Shown here piece by piece: positions 9,001 to 17,771 of a stretch of DNA of 64,000 nt. The stretch covers positions 1 to 64,000 of the forward strand of contig NZ_FONW01000014.1 in NCBI RefSeq assembly GCF_900113005.1, given 5' to 3'. The position numbers were made by a program, and so were the translations under genes. The notes beneath the pieces are model-generated. The model was not told the origin of the DNA, did not search any database, and was given only the letters and a program-made list of their open reading frames with translations. The stretch is from Sunxiuqinia elliptica (GTDB lineage Bacteria > Bacteroidota > Bacteroidia > Bacteroidales > Prolixibacteraceae). Position 1 is the stretch's first letter. Each line of letters starts with the position of its first letter.

Positions 9001-9756
9001 GGCGTGAAAGCTGCCATCATTCGCGAAAAAGGAGTGAATGGCGACCGGGAAATGGCTTACATGTTGTACCTGGCCGGAATGGATGTGAAAGACGTGCATA
9101 TGACCGACCTGATTGCAGGACGCGAAACTTTGGAAGATGTTAACCTGATCGTTTTTGTCGGTGGCTTCTCAAATTCTGATGTTCTGGGATCGGCTAAAGG
9201 TTGGGCCGGAGCTTTTAAATACAACGAAAAAGCTCGCATTGCACTGGAAAATTTCTACAAGCGGAAGGACACTTTGAGTTTAGGAGTGTGTAACGGTTGC
9301 CAGTTGATGGTTGAATTGGGATTGCTTTATCCAGAGCATGAGCAAATGCCAAAGATGTTGCACAACGAGTCGCATAAATTCGAGTCAGCTTTTGTTAATG
9401 TTGAAATTGCTGAGAACAATTCAGTGATGTTGCAGTCGATGGCTGGTATGAAACTGGGTGTTTGGATTGCCCACGGCGAAGGAAAGTTCAGCTTACCTTA
9501 TGCAGAGGATCAGTATCATATTCCTTACAAATACAGCTACGATTTTTATCCGGCGAACCCAAATGGTTCGGATTATAATACGGCTTCGCTTTGCTCGAAA
9601 GACGGACGCCACTTGGCGATGATGCCTCATATGGAACGGGCATTTAAACCTTGGCACTGGCCTTATTATCCAGCCGACCGGAAGAAAGATGAGTTGGCTC
9701 CCTGGATCGAAGCATTTGTTAATGCACGAGAATGGATTAAAAAGAATAAACAATAA
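6067..9756 (+). CDS. purL: Phosphoribosylformylglycinamidine synthase (single-chain PurL)
   Basis: Catalyses the fourth step of de novo purine synthesis, converting FGAR, glutamine and ATP to FGAM in the cytosol. The 1,229-residue protein is the large fused form: PurS-like N-terminus, linker, two ATP-binding AIRS-type halves (VNSEHCRHKIF; LKAETHNFPT; GNESQERMGLVM; HDVASGGL) and a C-terminal class I glutaminase with Cys1075 in GVCNGCQLM and the His/Glu pair in AHGEGKF. The start is the ATG at 6067, 45 bases inside the longest frame, because the promoter at 6015-6022 overlaps the earlier GTG. It is flanked by its own promoter and terminator, so monocistronic. Confidence 0.97.
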   Translation: MILFFKTRQDSVIAVHASVSLTDENIQKLNWLFGDASLVDQDSLAGFFVGPRKEMITPWSTNAVEITQNMGIEGIIRMEEFVQVPDRTAGYDPMLKAMYEGLKQDLFTIDKKPEPILEIDDIAAYNEQEGLALSEDEIAYLNSVAEKMGRKLTDGEVFGFSQVNSEHCRHKIFNGTFVIDGKEQEMSLFQLIKKTSKENPNKIVSAYKDNCSFVQGPVVEQFAPKTQDKPDFFEVKDIETVLSLKAETHNFPTTVEPFNGAATGTGGEIRDRIAGGKGSLPIAGTAVYMTSYPRTEGARNWEQATEERPWLYQTPEEILIKASNGASDFGNKFGQPLITGSVLTFEHFENYKKYGYDKVIMLAGGIGFGAKKDSLKDKPGIGDKVVLLGGDNYRIGMGGGAVSSVATGEFENAIELNAVQRANPEMQKRAYNAIRALSESDDNPIVSIHDHGAGGHLNCLSELVEETGGKIDTSKLPVGDPTLSQKEIIGNESQERMGLVMREKHVELLKKIADRERSPMYVIGETTGDMQFTFENSKTGEKSIDWQLAYMFGNSPKTELTDTTEVPNFADVAYEQEQIEGYLEDVLQLESVACKDWLTNKVDRSVTGRIAKQQGAGKLHLPLNNLGVITLDYQGKSGLATSIGHAPVAGMIDAESGSVLSIAESLTNIIWAPMPDEIRSVSLSANWMWPAKNPGENARIYKAVKAASDFACALGINIPTGKDSMSMTQKYKDDVVYSPGTVIISASGEVTDVKKVVEPVAVNDASKPLYYIDFSSVPFALGGSAFGQIINKMGHTAPTVADPAYFVKAFNAVQNLIEDELIVAGHDVASGGLITSLLEMCFSDNETGLQLDLTGLGEQDTTKVFFNENPGIVIQAADADSLEAKLAAEGVKFVKIGQPAEKRSFTVKNFDAQFDLDIDSLRELWFKSSYLMDRKQSGEKLALERFKNYKNNELKYDFKNFTGKAADYGIDLKRRVASGVKAAIIREKGVNGDREMAYMLYLAGMDVKDVHMTDLIAGRETLEDVNLIVFVGGFSNSDVLGSAKGWAGAFKYNEKARIALENFYKRKDTLSLGVCNGCQLMVELGLLYPEHEQMPKMLHNESHKFESAFVNVEIAENNSVMLQSMAGMKLGVWIAHGEGKFSLPYAEDQYHIPYKYSYDFYPANPNGSDYNTASLCSKDGRHLAMMPHMERAFKPWHWPYYPADRKKDELAPWIEAFVNAREWIKKNKQ

Positions 9757-9763
9757 AGCAAAG

Positions 9764-9789
9764 AGGCTCTCCACTGGAGGGCCTTTTTT
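9764..9789 (+). terminator. Intrinsic terminator after purL
   Basis: AGGCTCTCC (9764-9772) and GGAGGGCCT (9776-9784) form a 9-bp stem with one G-U pair, followed by a T run. Confidence 0.85.
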
Positions 9790-9918
9790 ATGGGTTGCAC
9801 GGATCTCTTTTTGCTCTTGAGCAATAGGTTTAAAAAGACCATTTTGTTACATTTGGTAGCGATAACCTAAATAACTAATTTATTCATGGCACAATTCTGT
9901 GCATTTTAAAATTAAATC

Positions 9919-10659
9919 ATGAGAAGAGATCATTTTATGACCATCTTGATGGTGGCGGTATTCACATTGGGGGCTCTTGTGTCTTCAGCTCAAAAAGTCA
10001 ATAAACTGTCCAAAGCGGAAAAGAAGGAAGGTTGGGTGTTGTTGTTCAACGGGAAAAACTTTGATGGTTGGCGTCAATGCAACGGGCAGGCTATGCCAGC
10101 GAATTGGACCTTGGAGGACGATGCGATGAAAGTGCTGATTGGCGAAGGAAAGCAACCTGGGCACGGAGCGGGTGGCGACATCTTGTTCGGTGATAAGAAG
10201 TTTAAGAATTTCGAATTGTCGATTGACTGGAAGGCCAGTGAGCAAGGGAATTCAGGTATTTTCTATTATGTGCGCGAAGTGCCTGGTAAGCCCATTTACT
10301 TTGCAGCTCCTGAAGTACAAATTCTGGATAACGACAATGCTTCGGATAACAAAATTGCCAGTCACTTGGCCGGCTCACTTTACGACATGATTCCAGCTGA
10401 TCCAAAGACGGTAAATCCAGCCGGCAGTTGGAATACAGTGGTCATTAAAGTAAAAGATGGTAAGGTTGCGCATACCATGAATGGAACGGAGGTACTTTCA
10501 TATACCTTGTGGACGCCGGAGTGGGACAAAATGGTTCAGGATAGTAAGTTTAAAAACTTCCCGGGATTTACCGAAGGAATTGCCCGTGAAGGTTACATTG
10601 GGCTGCAGGATCACGGCTATCCAATCTGGTTCCGGAACATTAAAATTCGCGAGCTCTAG
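9919..10659 (+). CDS. Secreted DUF1080 (3-keto-disaccharide hydrolase-like) protein
   Basis: A 246-residue exported protein with a signal peptide (residues 1 to about 24) and one jelly-roll domain of the DUF1080 family. Typical features are WVLLFNGKNFDGW at the start of the domain, the central FELSIDWKASEQGNSGIFYYV strand pair, and a late GYIGLQDHGYPIWFRNIKI segment. Some family members hydrolyse 3-keto-glycosides; others are uncharacterised, so the substrate is open. A strong hairpin terminator follows, making the gene monocistronic. Confidence 0.88.
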   Translation: MRRDHFMTILMVAVFTLGALVSSAQKVNKLSKAEKKEGWVLLFNGKNFDGWRQCNGQAMPANWTLEDDAMKVLIGEGKQPGHGAGGDILFGDKKFKNFELSIDWKASEQGNSGIFYYVREVPGKPIYFAAPEVQILDNDNASDNKIASHLAGSLYDMIPADPKTVNPAGSWNTVVIKVKDGKVAHTMNGTEVLSYTLWTPEWDKMVQDSKFKNFPGFTEGIAREGYIGLQDHGYPIWFRNIKIREL

Positions 10660-10681
10660 CTGAATTTATTTAAATTACAAT

Positions 10682-10728
10682 AAACGACCACTTTCGGGTA
10701 TAAAAACTTTGGGAAGTGGTCGTTTTGT
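10682..10728 (+). terminator. Intrinsic terminator after the DUF1080 gene
   Basis: AAACGACCACTT (10682-10693) pairs with AAGTGGTCGTTT (10714-10725), a perfect 12-bp stem followed by TTTTG. Confidence 0.82.
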
Positions 10729-10842
10729 TGCTGAATTAGCAGGTAGTCAGGTGCTTTGCGAGGAGAGCTCCCGATTTCTCTTGATGATCTGAGTAGAAGT
10801 TCATTAAAAATAAGCATCTTTGTAGGAAGATCAGATTGCTTG

Positions 10843-12870
10843 ATGAAATACTTGCTTTTGAATATCACTTGCTTGCTAATCTACTTTTTTGCTTTGGGAC
10901 AATCCTCAGCAGATAGTCTTCTTGTTGAATTACCACATTTAGAAGAGACGGAAAAAGCAAAAGCTTTGGTGCAGTTAGCCCACAGCTACGCTCAGCAAGA
11001 CAGCAGCAGGAGTATTCAGTTTGCCGATGAAGCAATCAGCTTGTCAAAATCCCTTGAAGATTCTCTATTGCTTGGTTTAGCCTTATTCAATAAAGCCGAG
11101 TGCTATTACTACTTTGATGTTTACGAACCTGCTTTGAATTTATACGGAGAAGCTCAGTCTATTTTTATGGCACTGAATGATTCGGTGAATCTAGGAGAAA
11201 CATTGAATTCAATTGGCTTGGTGCATTATTTCAGAGGGGAGTACAATTTAGCCGGAGAGCGCTTTTATAGGGCCTTATCGTTTTTTAAAGGAACGGATAA
11301 TATTGAAGGAGTTGCACATGTGAATTCGAATCTGGCCATGGTTTTTTCGCGCTTGGGAGAGTATGAAAAAGCGATTAGGAATTACCAAGAGGCTGCTAAT
11401 TTAAATAGCAGTATTCATGATCGTAGTAGCTTGGCAGTTAATTTAAACGGGGTAGGAGTTGCTTATTACAACCTGGAAGAATACGACTCATCCAAAGTGT
11501 ATTACAATAAGGCACTGTTGTTATTTCGAGCGTTGGAAAATCATCAGCGAGAGGCGATTGCCCTCAATAATATTGCAAACATTTATGTGAATACTGGCGA
11601 TAGCTTGGAGCTGGCATTGGGCTATTATCGGGATGCGATTGGAGTATTCGATGAATTACATGATCGAAGAAGCAAGGCCTATGCTTTGGAAGGTTTGGCA
11701 AGTGTTGAACGCGAGCTTGGTAATTACAATCGGGCAATAGAAACTTTTCAGTCCAGTTTGAATTTGCTGGAAGGCGAAGAGAAAGACTTCTACCTGATGC
11801 AATTGAATTATATGGATATGGCCTTGACCTACGAGCGAATGGGCGATGTCCGGAAAGCTTATAATGCTTTTAAGCAGCACAGCTTTTTTAAAGATAGCCT
11901 GTTACAGCAAGAGCAGTTGCAGCAAATTGCCGAACTGGAAAAGAAATATGAAACACAGCAGAAGGAAGCTGAAATAGAGCAATTAAATGCTTCGCGGGAA
12001 ATGGATCGCTTGCAGATGAAGCGAGATAAGGAACTGAGGGCTTTTGGGATTATTGCCATTCTGTTGTTGGTTGTGGCAATCTTTTTGGTTTCGCTGGCCT
12101 ATTTTAATAAACGACGAACCAATGCCTTGTTGAGCTTTAAGAATGGGAAGATTGAGGAGCAACGTAAAGAACTCGTGCGGTTAAATGCGTCCAAAAATAA
12201 GTTCTTCTCGATTATTGCTCATGATTTGAAGAATCCATTTCACACGGTGATGGGCTATTCTTATTTGCTGACGAAGGAGTATGATCGCTTTTCAGACGAT
12301 GAAAAACAAAAGTATGCGACCGATATTTATCGATCAGCTAACTCAATTTTTAGACTACTTCAAAATTTGCTGGATTGGTCGCGTTCTCAAACTGGTCGGT
12401 TGACTTATACGCCACAGGAATTAAACTTCCATTCAATTTATAAGAGTATCGAGAACCTGCTGAAACCTTCTGCTGATCAGAAACAAATTCAGCTTATTGC
12501 TGAAGTTCCTGATGAAGTTGGCGTTTTTGCGGATCCAATGATGCTTGAAACGATTTTACGTAACCTGATGCATAATGCCATCAAATTTACGGATGAAGCC
12601 GGATGGGTAAAAACAACTGTTGATACAACACAGGATAAAATAACTGTATGTGTTCAGGATAGTGGAGTTGGGATTCCAGCTGAGGAATTAAATAATCTAT
12701 TCCGAATTGATTCCAAAGTTCGCAAGCCAGGTACTAAAAAGGAGGATGGCTCGGGTTTAGGTTTAATTATTTGTCACGAGTTTGTTACAAAGAATGGCGG
12801 TAGCATCTGGGCTGATAGTCAAAACGGCCAGGGGAGTCGCTTTTACTTTAGCATTCCCCGGAGTTCCTAA
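10843..12870 (+). CDS. TPR-containing membrane sensor histidine kinase
   Basis: A 675-residue two-component sensor. A signal sequence (about 1-20 from this ATG) precedes a periplasmic array of tetratricopeptide repeats over roughly residues 40-330, a coiled coil, one membrane segment (about 398-418), and a cytoplasmic kinase. The phosphorylated His460 is in IIAHDLKNPFHTVMGYS. The ATPase domain has the N box NLMHNAIKF, the DSGVGIP box and the GSGLGL box. The ATG at 10843 was chosen over an in-frame start 87 bases earlier because it places the signal peptide at the N-terminus. No response regulator is adjacent, so its partner is elsewhere. Confidence 0.92.
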   Translation: MKYLLLNITCLLIYFFALGQSSADSLLVELPHLEETEKAKALVQLAHSYAQQDSSRSIQFADEAISLSKSLEDSLLLGLALFNKAECYYYFDVYEPALNLYGEAQSIFMALNDSVNLGETLNSIGLVHYFRGEYNLAGERFYRALSFFKGTDNIEGVAHVNSNLAMVFSRLGEYEKAIRNYQEAANLNSSIHDRSSLAVNLNGVGVAYYNLEEYDSSKVYYNKALLLFRALENHQREAIALNNIANIYVNTGDSLELALGYYRDAIGVFDELHDRRSKAYALEGLASVERELGNYNRAIETFQSSLNLLEGEEKDFYLMQLNYMDMALTYERMGDVRKAYNAFKQHSFFKDSLLQQEQLQQIAELEKKYETQQKEAEIEQLNASREMDRLQMKRDKELRAFGIIAILLLVVAIFLVSLAYFNKRRTNALLSFKNGKIEEQRKELVRLNASKNKFFSIIAHDLKNPFHTVMGYSYLLTKEYDRFSDDEKQKYATDIYRSANSIFRLLQNLLDWSRSQTGRLTYTPQELNFHSIYKSIENLLKPSADQKQIQLIAEVPDEVGVFADPMMLETILRNLMHNAIKFTDEAGWVKTTVDTTQDKITVCVQDSGVGIPAEELNNLFRIDSKVRKPGTKKEDGSGLGLIICHEFVTKNGGSIWADSQNGQGSRFYFSIPRSS

Positions 12871-12880
12871 TTGTTTGCGA

Positions 12881-13432
12881 TCACATTTCAACAAGCATGG
12901 CCTTCCCCAAGGCTTGCGCTTTCTCTTTGTCAACTAAGAGTTCAACCAACTTTAGCGAAAACAATAGAGCAGTTCCAACGCCTCTGCTGGTGATAATATG
13001 GCCATCCTGAGCAACTGGAGTTGTTTGGATTTTGGCTCCATATAACTCTTGTTCGTGACCTGGGTAACAAACGACTTCTTTGTTTTTTAAAATGTCCAAG
13101 TGTCCAAAAACGAGCGGAGCGGCACAAATCGCCCCCAGTAATTTTTTGTCCCGATCAAATTGGAGGATTTGTTCTTTTAAGCCAGCGTGGGCATCAAGGT
13201 TTTTTGCTCCGGGCATGCCTCCAGGTAAAATCAATGCATCAATAGAGTGATAATCAAGCTCAGAAAAAAGTGTATCAGCAATCACTTGAATTTGATGAGA
13301 ACCAGTAACTTCCCGTTTGTCTTCCATCGAAACGGTAATAACCTTGAGTCCTGCACGCCTGAGCACATCAATGATGCTGATGGCTTCAACTTCTTCAAAT
13401 CCTGTTGCCAGGTGGATTGCTACTTTTTTCAT
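12881..13432 (-). CDS. DJ-1/PfpI-family protein (YajL/ThiJ type)
   Basis: A 183-residue DJ-1 superfamily protein. The nucleophile elbow is AICAAP with the oxidisable Cys, and the conserved acid lies in FEEVEA near residue 13, the arrangement of DJ-1/YajL proteins. Members act as glyoxalase/deglycase-like or redox stress proteins; the exact reaction is unsettled. The ATG at 13432 was chosen because the upstream extension is low-complexity and a TAnnTTTG element lies 24 bases upstream of it. It converges on the histidine kinase gene, with 10 bases between. Confidence 0.88.
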   Translation of the reverse strand: MKKVAIHLATGFEEVEAISIIDVLRRAGLKVITVSMEDKREVTGSHQIQVIADTLFSELDYHSIDALILPGGMPGAKNLDAHAGLKEQILQFDRDKKLLGAICAAPLVFGHLDILKNKEVVCYPGHEQELYGAKIQTTPVAQDGHIITSRGVGTALLFSLKLVELLVDKEKAQALGKAMLVEM

Positions 13433-13455
13433 GACTTTGGTGTTTTCGTGAAATA

Positions 13456-13463
13456 CAAAAATA
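13456..13463 (-). promoter_or_regulatory. TAnnTTTG promoter element of the DJ-1-family gene
   Basis: The minus strand reads TATTTTTG at 13463 down to 13456. A TTTG (13481 down to 13478) lies 14 bases further upstream, a short spacer. Confidence 0.5.
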
Positions 13464-13534
13464 AAAAAAATGATCCGCAAAGGCGAACCATTCTTTTTTG
13501 TACCCGATATGATTACTTTAAGAATGACTAACGA

Positions 13535-14041
13535 TTAGTTAGCATACTCTTTTAAAGCTTTTTCCAATTTTTTTCTTGTAAAGAAAATACGACTTTTTAC
13601 TGTTCCTAAAGGAAGATTCAGTTTGTCTGCAATTTCTTTGTATTTATAGCCATCAAGAAACATTTTGAATGGTACTTTGTATTCATTCTCTAAAGCGTTG
13701 ATGTTTTTGATGATTTCTTTCGAACTGTAGAATGAATCTGGTGAAGGATAAATTCTATCTTTTGAAAATTTCAAATGAAAATCGTTGTTCGCTCCATCAA
13801 AAGTATTCTTCGCTTTCACATTCCGACGATAGTTATTAATGAATGTGTTTTTCATGATGGTGTAAATCCACGCCTTAAAATTCGTGTTTTGCGTGAATTT
13901 GTCACGATACGTAAGCGCTTTAAGAAAAGTCTCTTGTAACAGGTCTTGTGCTTTTTCCTGATCAGCTGTCAGGCTAAGTGCATAGTACAATAATTTGTCT
14001 TGCAGTCCAAGCAATGCGTTGTTAAATTGAACTTGTGTCAT
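13535..14041 (-). CDS. ECF-type RNA polymerase sigma factor
   Basis: A 168-residue sigma factor. Region 2 holds DLLQETFLKALTYRDKF and FKAWIYTIMKNTFINNYRR; region 4 holds LDGYKYKEIADKLNLPLGTVKSRIFF. This small form without a linked anti-sigma gene is common in Bacteroidota. The gene has its own well-matched promoter and no partner on either side, so what controls it is unknown. Confidence 0.93.
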   Translation of the reverse strand: MTQVQFNNALLGLQDKLLYYALSLTADQEKAQDLLQETFLKALTYRDKFTQNTNFKAWIYTIMKNTFINNYRRNVKAKNTFDGANNDFHLKFSKDRIYPSPDSFYSSKEIIKNINALENEYKVPFKMFLDGYKYKEIADKLNLPLGTVKSRIFFTRKKLEKALKEYAN

Positions 14042-14073
14042 GGCAGCGTGTTTTTTATTGTTATTGTTTAGAA

Positions 14074-14101
14074 CAAATATAAATAACTAGGGACTCTCAA
14101 A
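14074..14101 (-). promoter_or_regulatory. Bacteroidota promoter of the ECF sigma gene
   Basis: Read on the minus strand: TTTG (14101 down to 14098), 16 bases, then TATATTTG (14081 down to 14074). The start codon follows 32 bases later. Confidence 0.72.
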
Positions 14102-14611
14102 AAAGGAATTTACGGTCTTTTATTATTCGATTTTATTTATTCACGATAAAGAAAATCGATAGTTGTTGATTATTAGTTATTAATGATATCTTACGGAGTT
14201 TACATAAAAATGTTTGACTTTTTATTTATGTCCTCAAACAAGTAATTTTTATCTGGATTGGCTATGAATTGAACAATCAGTTTTGTACTTTAAAGAGAAT
14301 TTTTATTGCACATCTGTTAGTTTCGTTCAAATTCTTCGTGTCCATTTCCAGCTCACCTTTAGTTGTTTCTCTTTCTTTTTACTGGCTATATTACCCACAA
14401 GTTCTATGCACTTTGAACCTCGTTTGTTTTTATTGTTTCCAGCCTGCAAGTTAGCTTTTTGATTTTTAATGCTTTATAAGCATTTGTGCAACGTTGAGAT
14501 GTTCAGGAGATCCCGTTTTTGATGTATGTAATCGTCTACAGTTGAGGTTAGTTTTCTACATTTCGCATAAAGCTTAACCAGTTTTTATTTCTGTGTCTTA
14601 GAAGATATTTC
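14102..14611. other. Long AT-rich intergenic region between sigma and TonB-receptor genes
   Basis: About 510 bases hold no supported gene. An open frame at 14269-14454 starts with TTG, is hydrophobic and has no family resemblance. An ACATAAA/TTTATGT inverted repeat (14202-14208 and 14225-14231) is AT-only and weak. No cobalamin or other riboswitch core was recognised by eye. Confidence 0.45.
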
Positions 14612-14619
14612 TACTTTTG
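14612..14619 (+). promoter_or_regulatory. TAnnTTTG promoter element of the TonB receptor
   Basis: TACTTTTG is an exact -7 match 33 bases before the ATG at 14653. No clear -33 TTG was seen. Confidence 0.55.
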
Positions 14620-14652
14620 CCGACTCTGATTACTTATTTGTAATAGAAATCA

Positions 14653-16707
14653 ATGAAAAAGTTAAGTTTTAACCCACAGCGGGCTGGAATGTTGACATTC
14701 AAACGATGGGGAGGTCAAAAGTATTCGTTGTTTCAGGCACTTCGAAAGCAAGTTCGAATAGGAGTGTTGGCTGTAACCTACTTTTTGGTTGCAGGAATTA
14801 ACGAAGCTGTTGCCCAAACCGATTCTTTGGAAGTTAATATGGAATATGACCTTGATGAGATTGAGGTTAGCGCCCAGCGAGCGCCTGTGACTTATTCGCA
14901 GGTGGCACGGATTATTTCCGTGATTGAGAAAGATCAGATTGATGCGGCTCCGGTCAATAGTTTACAAGACCTTCTGGAGTATGCATTGAGTGTTGACATC
15001 AGACAAAGAGGCACCCATGGAGTGCAAGCCGATGTTTCAGTTCGGGGAGGTTCATTCGACCAAACACTCATTCTACTAAATGGCATCAATCTTTCCGACC
15101 CCCAAACCGGTCACCACAACTTCAACTTACCGGTTAGTTTCAAAAGTATCAAACGTATCGAAGTATTAGAAGGGCCTGCCGCTCGCGTTTACGGTCCTAA
15201 CGCATTTGCTGGTGCAATTAATATTGTCACAGAGCCCTCGGATAATGATGCACTAGGCATAGACTTAAGCTATGGCGAGCATCAGTTAAGGGACATTAAT
15301 CTCTCGGCAAATAAACAACTGGGCAAGCTGAGTAATTACCTTGCGTTTAATAATAAAGCTTCGGATGGTTATATTGAGAATACTGATTTTGAAACATATA
15401 ACCTTTTTTATCATGGCCGATTGAAAACAGATGCTGGTCGATTAGACATGCAAGCCGGTTTTTCAAACAAGGCTTTTGGTGCGAATAGTTTTTATACGCC
15501 TGCTTATCCAAACCAGTTTGAAGAAACCAGAACAACTTTTGCTTCTGTTAAGTTTGATACTGGCAACAAAGTCCATTTCACTCCAGCACTGTATTGGCGC
15601 AGGCATCAGGATCGCTTTGAGTTGTTTCGGGATGAACCAGCTTCCTGGTATAAAGGTCACAATTATCACATGACTGATGTTTTGGGAACTTCGTTAAACA
15701 GCTGGTTTACCAATGCTCTTGGAAAAACCGCATTTGGAGCCGAGTTTCGTTCGGAGAATATCTGGAGTAATGTATTGGGAGAGCCGATGGAAGAGCCGAT
15801 TGATGTTCCGGGTGAAGACGGACAGCAATTCACCAATTCGCATTCCAGAACGACCGCATCTTTTTTTGGAGAGCATACCTTTTACATCGGGCAATTAACC
15901 GTTTCGGGTGGAGCAATGGCCAATTGGATTTCGGATTTGAATTATGAATGGAATATTTATCCTGGCGTTGACTTGAGTTATCAGGTTTCGGATCCAGTAA
16001 AGCTTTATGCATCGTTCAACAAGTCGTTACGGATGCCAACTTTTACTGACCTTTATTACAATGGTCCAACAAACAAAGGAAATCCTTCGTTGAAACCAGA
16101 GCGCTCAACAACAATTGAAGGAGGAGTGAAATGGAATACCGATTTCTTGCATTTGCAAACCGGATATTATCACCGCGTTGGAAAGGATTTGATTGACTGG
16201 GTTCGGGAGAGTGAAGATTTCTTGTGGGAAACGAGAAACTTAACGGAAATCAGTAGTAATGGGATTGAGTTCATCGCCAGTCTGGATGTACCTGCAATGA
16301 TAGGACAGCCGTTTTTCATTCGGAAGATCAACACCAATTATGCTTACAATTCGTTGAATAAGGCCCAGAGTGATTTTCTCTCGAATTATGTGCTCGACAA
16401 TTTAAAGCACAAATTGGTGCTGTCCGTCGATCATCAAATTTGGAAAAATCTGCAAGCATCGTGGAATTTCCGCTTTCAGGATCGCAATGGCAGCTATGCG
16501 CAATTTGAAGACAAAGCCCATGTTGGTGAAGCCGATTACGAATCGTTTTGGCTGACCGACTTGAAGGTTTATTGGAAAACAGAACGTTTGCAGTTATCGT
16601 GTTCTATGGCTAATTTGTTTGATCAACAGTATGTTGATTTGGGCAATATTGCGCAACCCGGGCGGTGGATTAGTTTCGGGCTAAATTATCAGATTGAATT
16701 AAAATAA
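14653..16707 (+). CDS. TonB-dependent outer membrane receptor
   Basis: A 684-residue outer membrane gated barrel for active uptake of a ligand such as vitamin B12 or an iron chelate. The plug domain runs from about residue 70 to 190 with SVRGGSFDQTLILLNG and a late GPAARVYGPNAFAGAINIVTE. The barrel ends in NLFDQQYVDLGNIAQPGR and a terminal strand. It lacks the carboxypeptidase-like N-terminal domain of SusC-type transporters. The signal segment (VLAVTYFLVAGINEAVAQ) is preceded by an unusually long n-region of about 35 residues, with no better ATG in front of the signal. No SusD partner is next to it. The ligand is not predictable. Confidence 0.92.
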   Translation: MKKLSFNPQRAGMLTFKRWGGQKYSLFQALRKQVRIGVLAVTYFLVAGINEAVAQTDSLEVNMEYDLDEIEVSAQRAPVTYSQVARIISVIEKDQIDAAPVNSLQDLLEYALSVDIRQRGTHGVQADVSVRGGSFDQTLILLNGINLSDPQTGHHNFNLPVSFKSIKRIEVLEGPAARVYGPNAFAGAINIVTEPSDNDALGIDLSYGEHQLRDINLSANKQLGKLSNYLAFNNKASDGYIENTDFETYNLFYHGRLKTDAGRLDMQAGFSNKAFGANSFYTPAYPNQFEETRTTFASVKFDTGNKVHFTPALYWRRHQDRFELFRDEPASWYKGHNYHMTDVLGTSLNSWFTNALGKTAFGAEFRSENIWSNVLGEPMEEPIDVPGEDGQQFTNSHSRTTASFFGEHTFYIGQLTVSGGAMANWISDLNYEWNIYPGVDLSYQVSDPVKLYASFNKSLRMPTFTDLYYNGPTNKGNPSLKPERSTTIEGGVKWNTDFLHLQTGYYHRVGKDLIDWVRESEDFLWETRNLTEISSNGIEFIASLDVPAMIGQPFFIRKINTNYAYNSLNKAQSDFLSNYVLDNLKHKLVLSVDHQIWKNLQASWNFRFQDRNGSYAQFEDKAHVGEADYESFWLTDLKVYWKTERLQLSCSMANLFDQQYVDLGNIAQPGRWISFGLNYQIELK

Positions 16708-16733
16708 TAGGAATAAAATAAGTAATCAGAAGA

Positions 16734-16763
16734 AAAGGGCACTCTGGAAAATGAGTGCCCTTT
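16734..16763. terminator. Bidirectional terminator between TonB receptor and OTC genes
   Basis: AAAGGGCACTC (16734-16744) and GAGTGCCCTTT (16753-16763) form a perfect 11-bp stem, A-rich on the left and T-rich on the right, between convergent genes. Confidence 0.85.
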
Positions 16764-16772
16764 GTTGTTTTC

Positions 16773-17771
16773 TTAAGCCAATGTTGCAACCATAACTGCT
16801 TTTATCGTATGCATACGATTTTCAGCTTGGTCAAAGACAATGGATGCAGGACTTTCAAAAACTTCCTCCTTCACTTCCATAGATTGAATTTTAAATTTAT
16901 CGAAGATCTCTTTTCCTACTTTCGTTTCGCAATTGTGAAATGCCGGCAGACAATGCATGAATTTCACTTTCGGATTACCGGTAAGTTGCATCACTTCATT
17001 GTTGATTTGGTAGGGAAGTAGTAGCTTAATTCGTTCTTCCCAAACTTCTTGAGGTTCACCCATGGAAACCCAAACATCGGTGTATAGAAAATCGCAGTCT
17101 TTTACAGCTTCTGCAACATGTTCGGTAATGGTGATTTTTGCACCTGTTTTTTGAGCAATTGCTTGAGCTGTTGCAACAAGTTCTTCGTCCGGTTGACAGC
17201 TTTTTGGGGCGGCCGCTCTGAAGTCCATCCCCATTTTGGCCGCACCAATCATTAAGGAGTTACCCATGTTGTTACGGGCATCACCGAGATAGCAGAATGA
17301 CACTTTGTGTAACGGTTTGTCGGCATGCTCTTTCATGGTTAGAAAATCAGCAAGGATCTGGGTGGGGTGAAATTCGTTGGTGAGTCCGTTCCAAACCGGA
17401 ACGCCAGCATATTGGCCCAGCTCTTCAACAATGGCCTGTCCAAAGCCGCGGTACTCAATACCATCGTACATTCGTCCTAAAACACGGGCAGTATCTTTCA
17501 TCGATTCTTTATGGCCTATTTGCGATCCACTTGGGCCAAGGTAAGTAACGTGCGCTCCTTGGTCGAAGGCTGCTACCTCGAAAGCACAACGGGTTCGGGT
17601 GCTTGTTTTTTCAAAAATCAATGCAATGTTTTTTCCAATGAGCTGCTGCTCTTCTGTGTGGTTGTATTTATCTGTTTTTAGTTTTGCTGCAAGATCAAGC
17701 AATTGGGCAATTTCTTCTGGCGCGAAATCCAGAAGTTTTAGGAAATTTCGATTTTTCAGATTTAGAATCAT
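16773..17771 (-). CDS. arcB: Ornithine carbamoyltransferase, probably catabolic
   Basis: A 332-residue carbamoyltransferase. The carbamoyl-phosphate loop is [11 protein letters not shown], the ornithine/carbamoyl sites are FHPTQ and MHCLPAFHN, and the C-terminus [15 protein letters not shown] is typical of the family. It overlaps the carbamate kinase gene by 4 bases, the classic arginine-deiminase-pathway arrangement, so the cell probably runs citrulline + Pi to ornithine + carbamoyl phosphate. The anabolic direction (argF) is the alternative. Bacteroidetes often use N-succinylornithine for biosynthesis, which favours the catabolic reading. No arginine deiminase or ArcD antiporter is adjacent. 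Confidence 0.9.
   Translation of the reverse strand: MILNLKNRNFLKLLDFAPEEIAQLLDLAAKLKTDKYNHTEEQQLIGKNIALIFEKTSTRTRCAFEVAAFDQGAHVTYLGPSGSQIGHKESMKDTARVLGRMYDGIEYRGFGQAIVEELGQYAGVPVWNGLTNEFHPTQILADFLTMKEHADKPLHKVSFCYLGDARNNMGNSLMIGAAKMGMDFRAAAPKSCQPDEELVATAQAIAQKTGAKITITEHVAEAVKDCDFLYTDVWVSMGEPQEVWEERIKLLLPYQINNEVMQLTGNPKVKFMHCLPAFHNCETKVGKEIFDKFKIQSMEVKEEVFESPASIVFDQAENRMHTIKAVMVATLA

Noticed and set aside
14202-14231. ACATAAA/TTTATGT inverted repeat
   Set aside because: It consists almost only of A and T in an AT-rich spacer, so it is expected by chance.
14269-14454. A 61-codon open frame in the long intergenic region before the TonB receptor
   Set aside because: It starts with TTG, has no ATG, consists mostly of Phe/Ser/Leu from AT-rich DNA and resembles no family.
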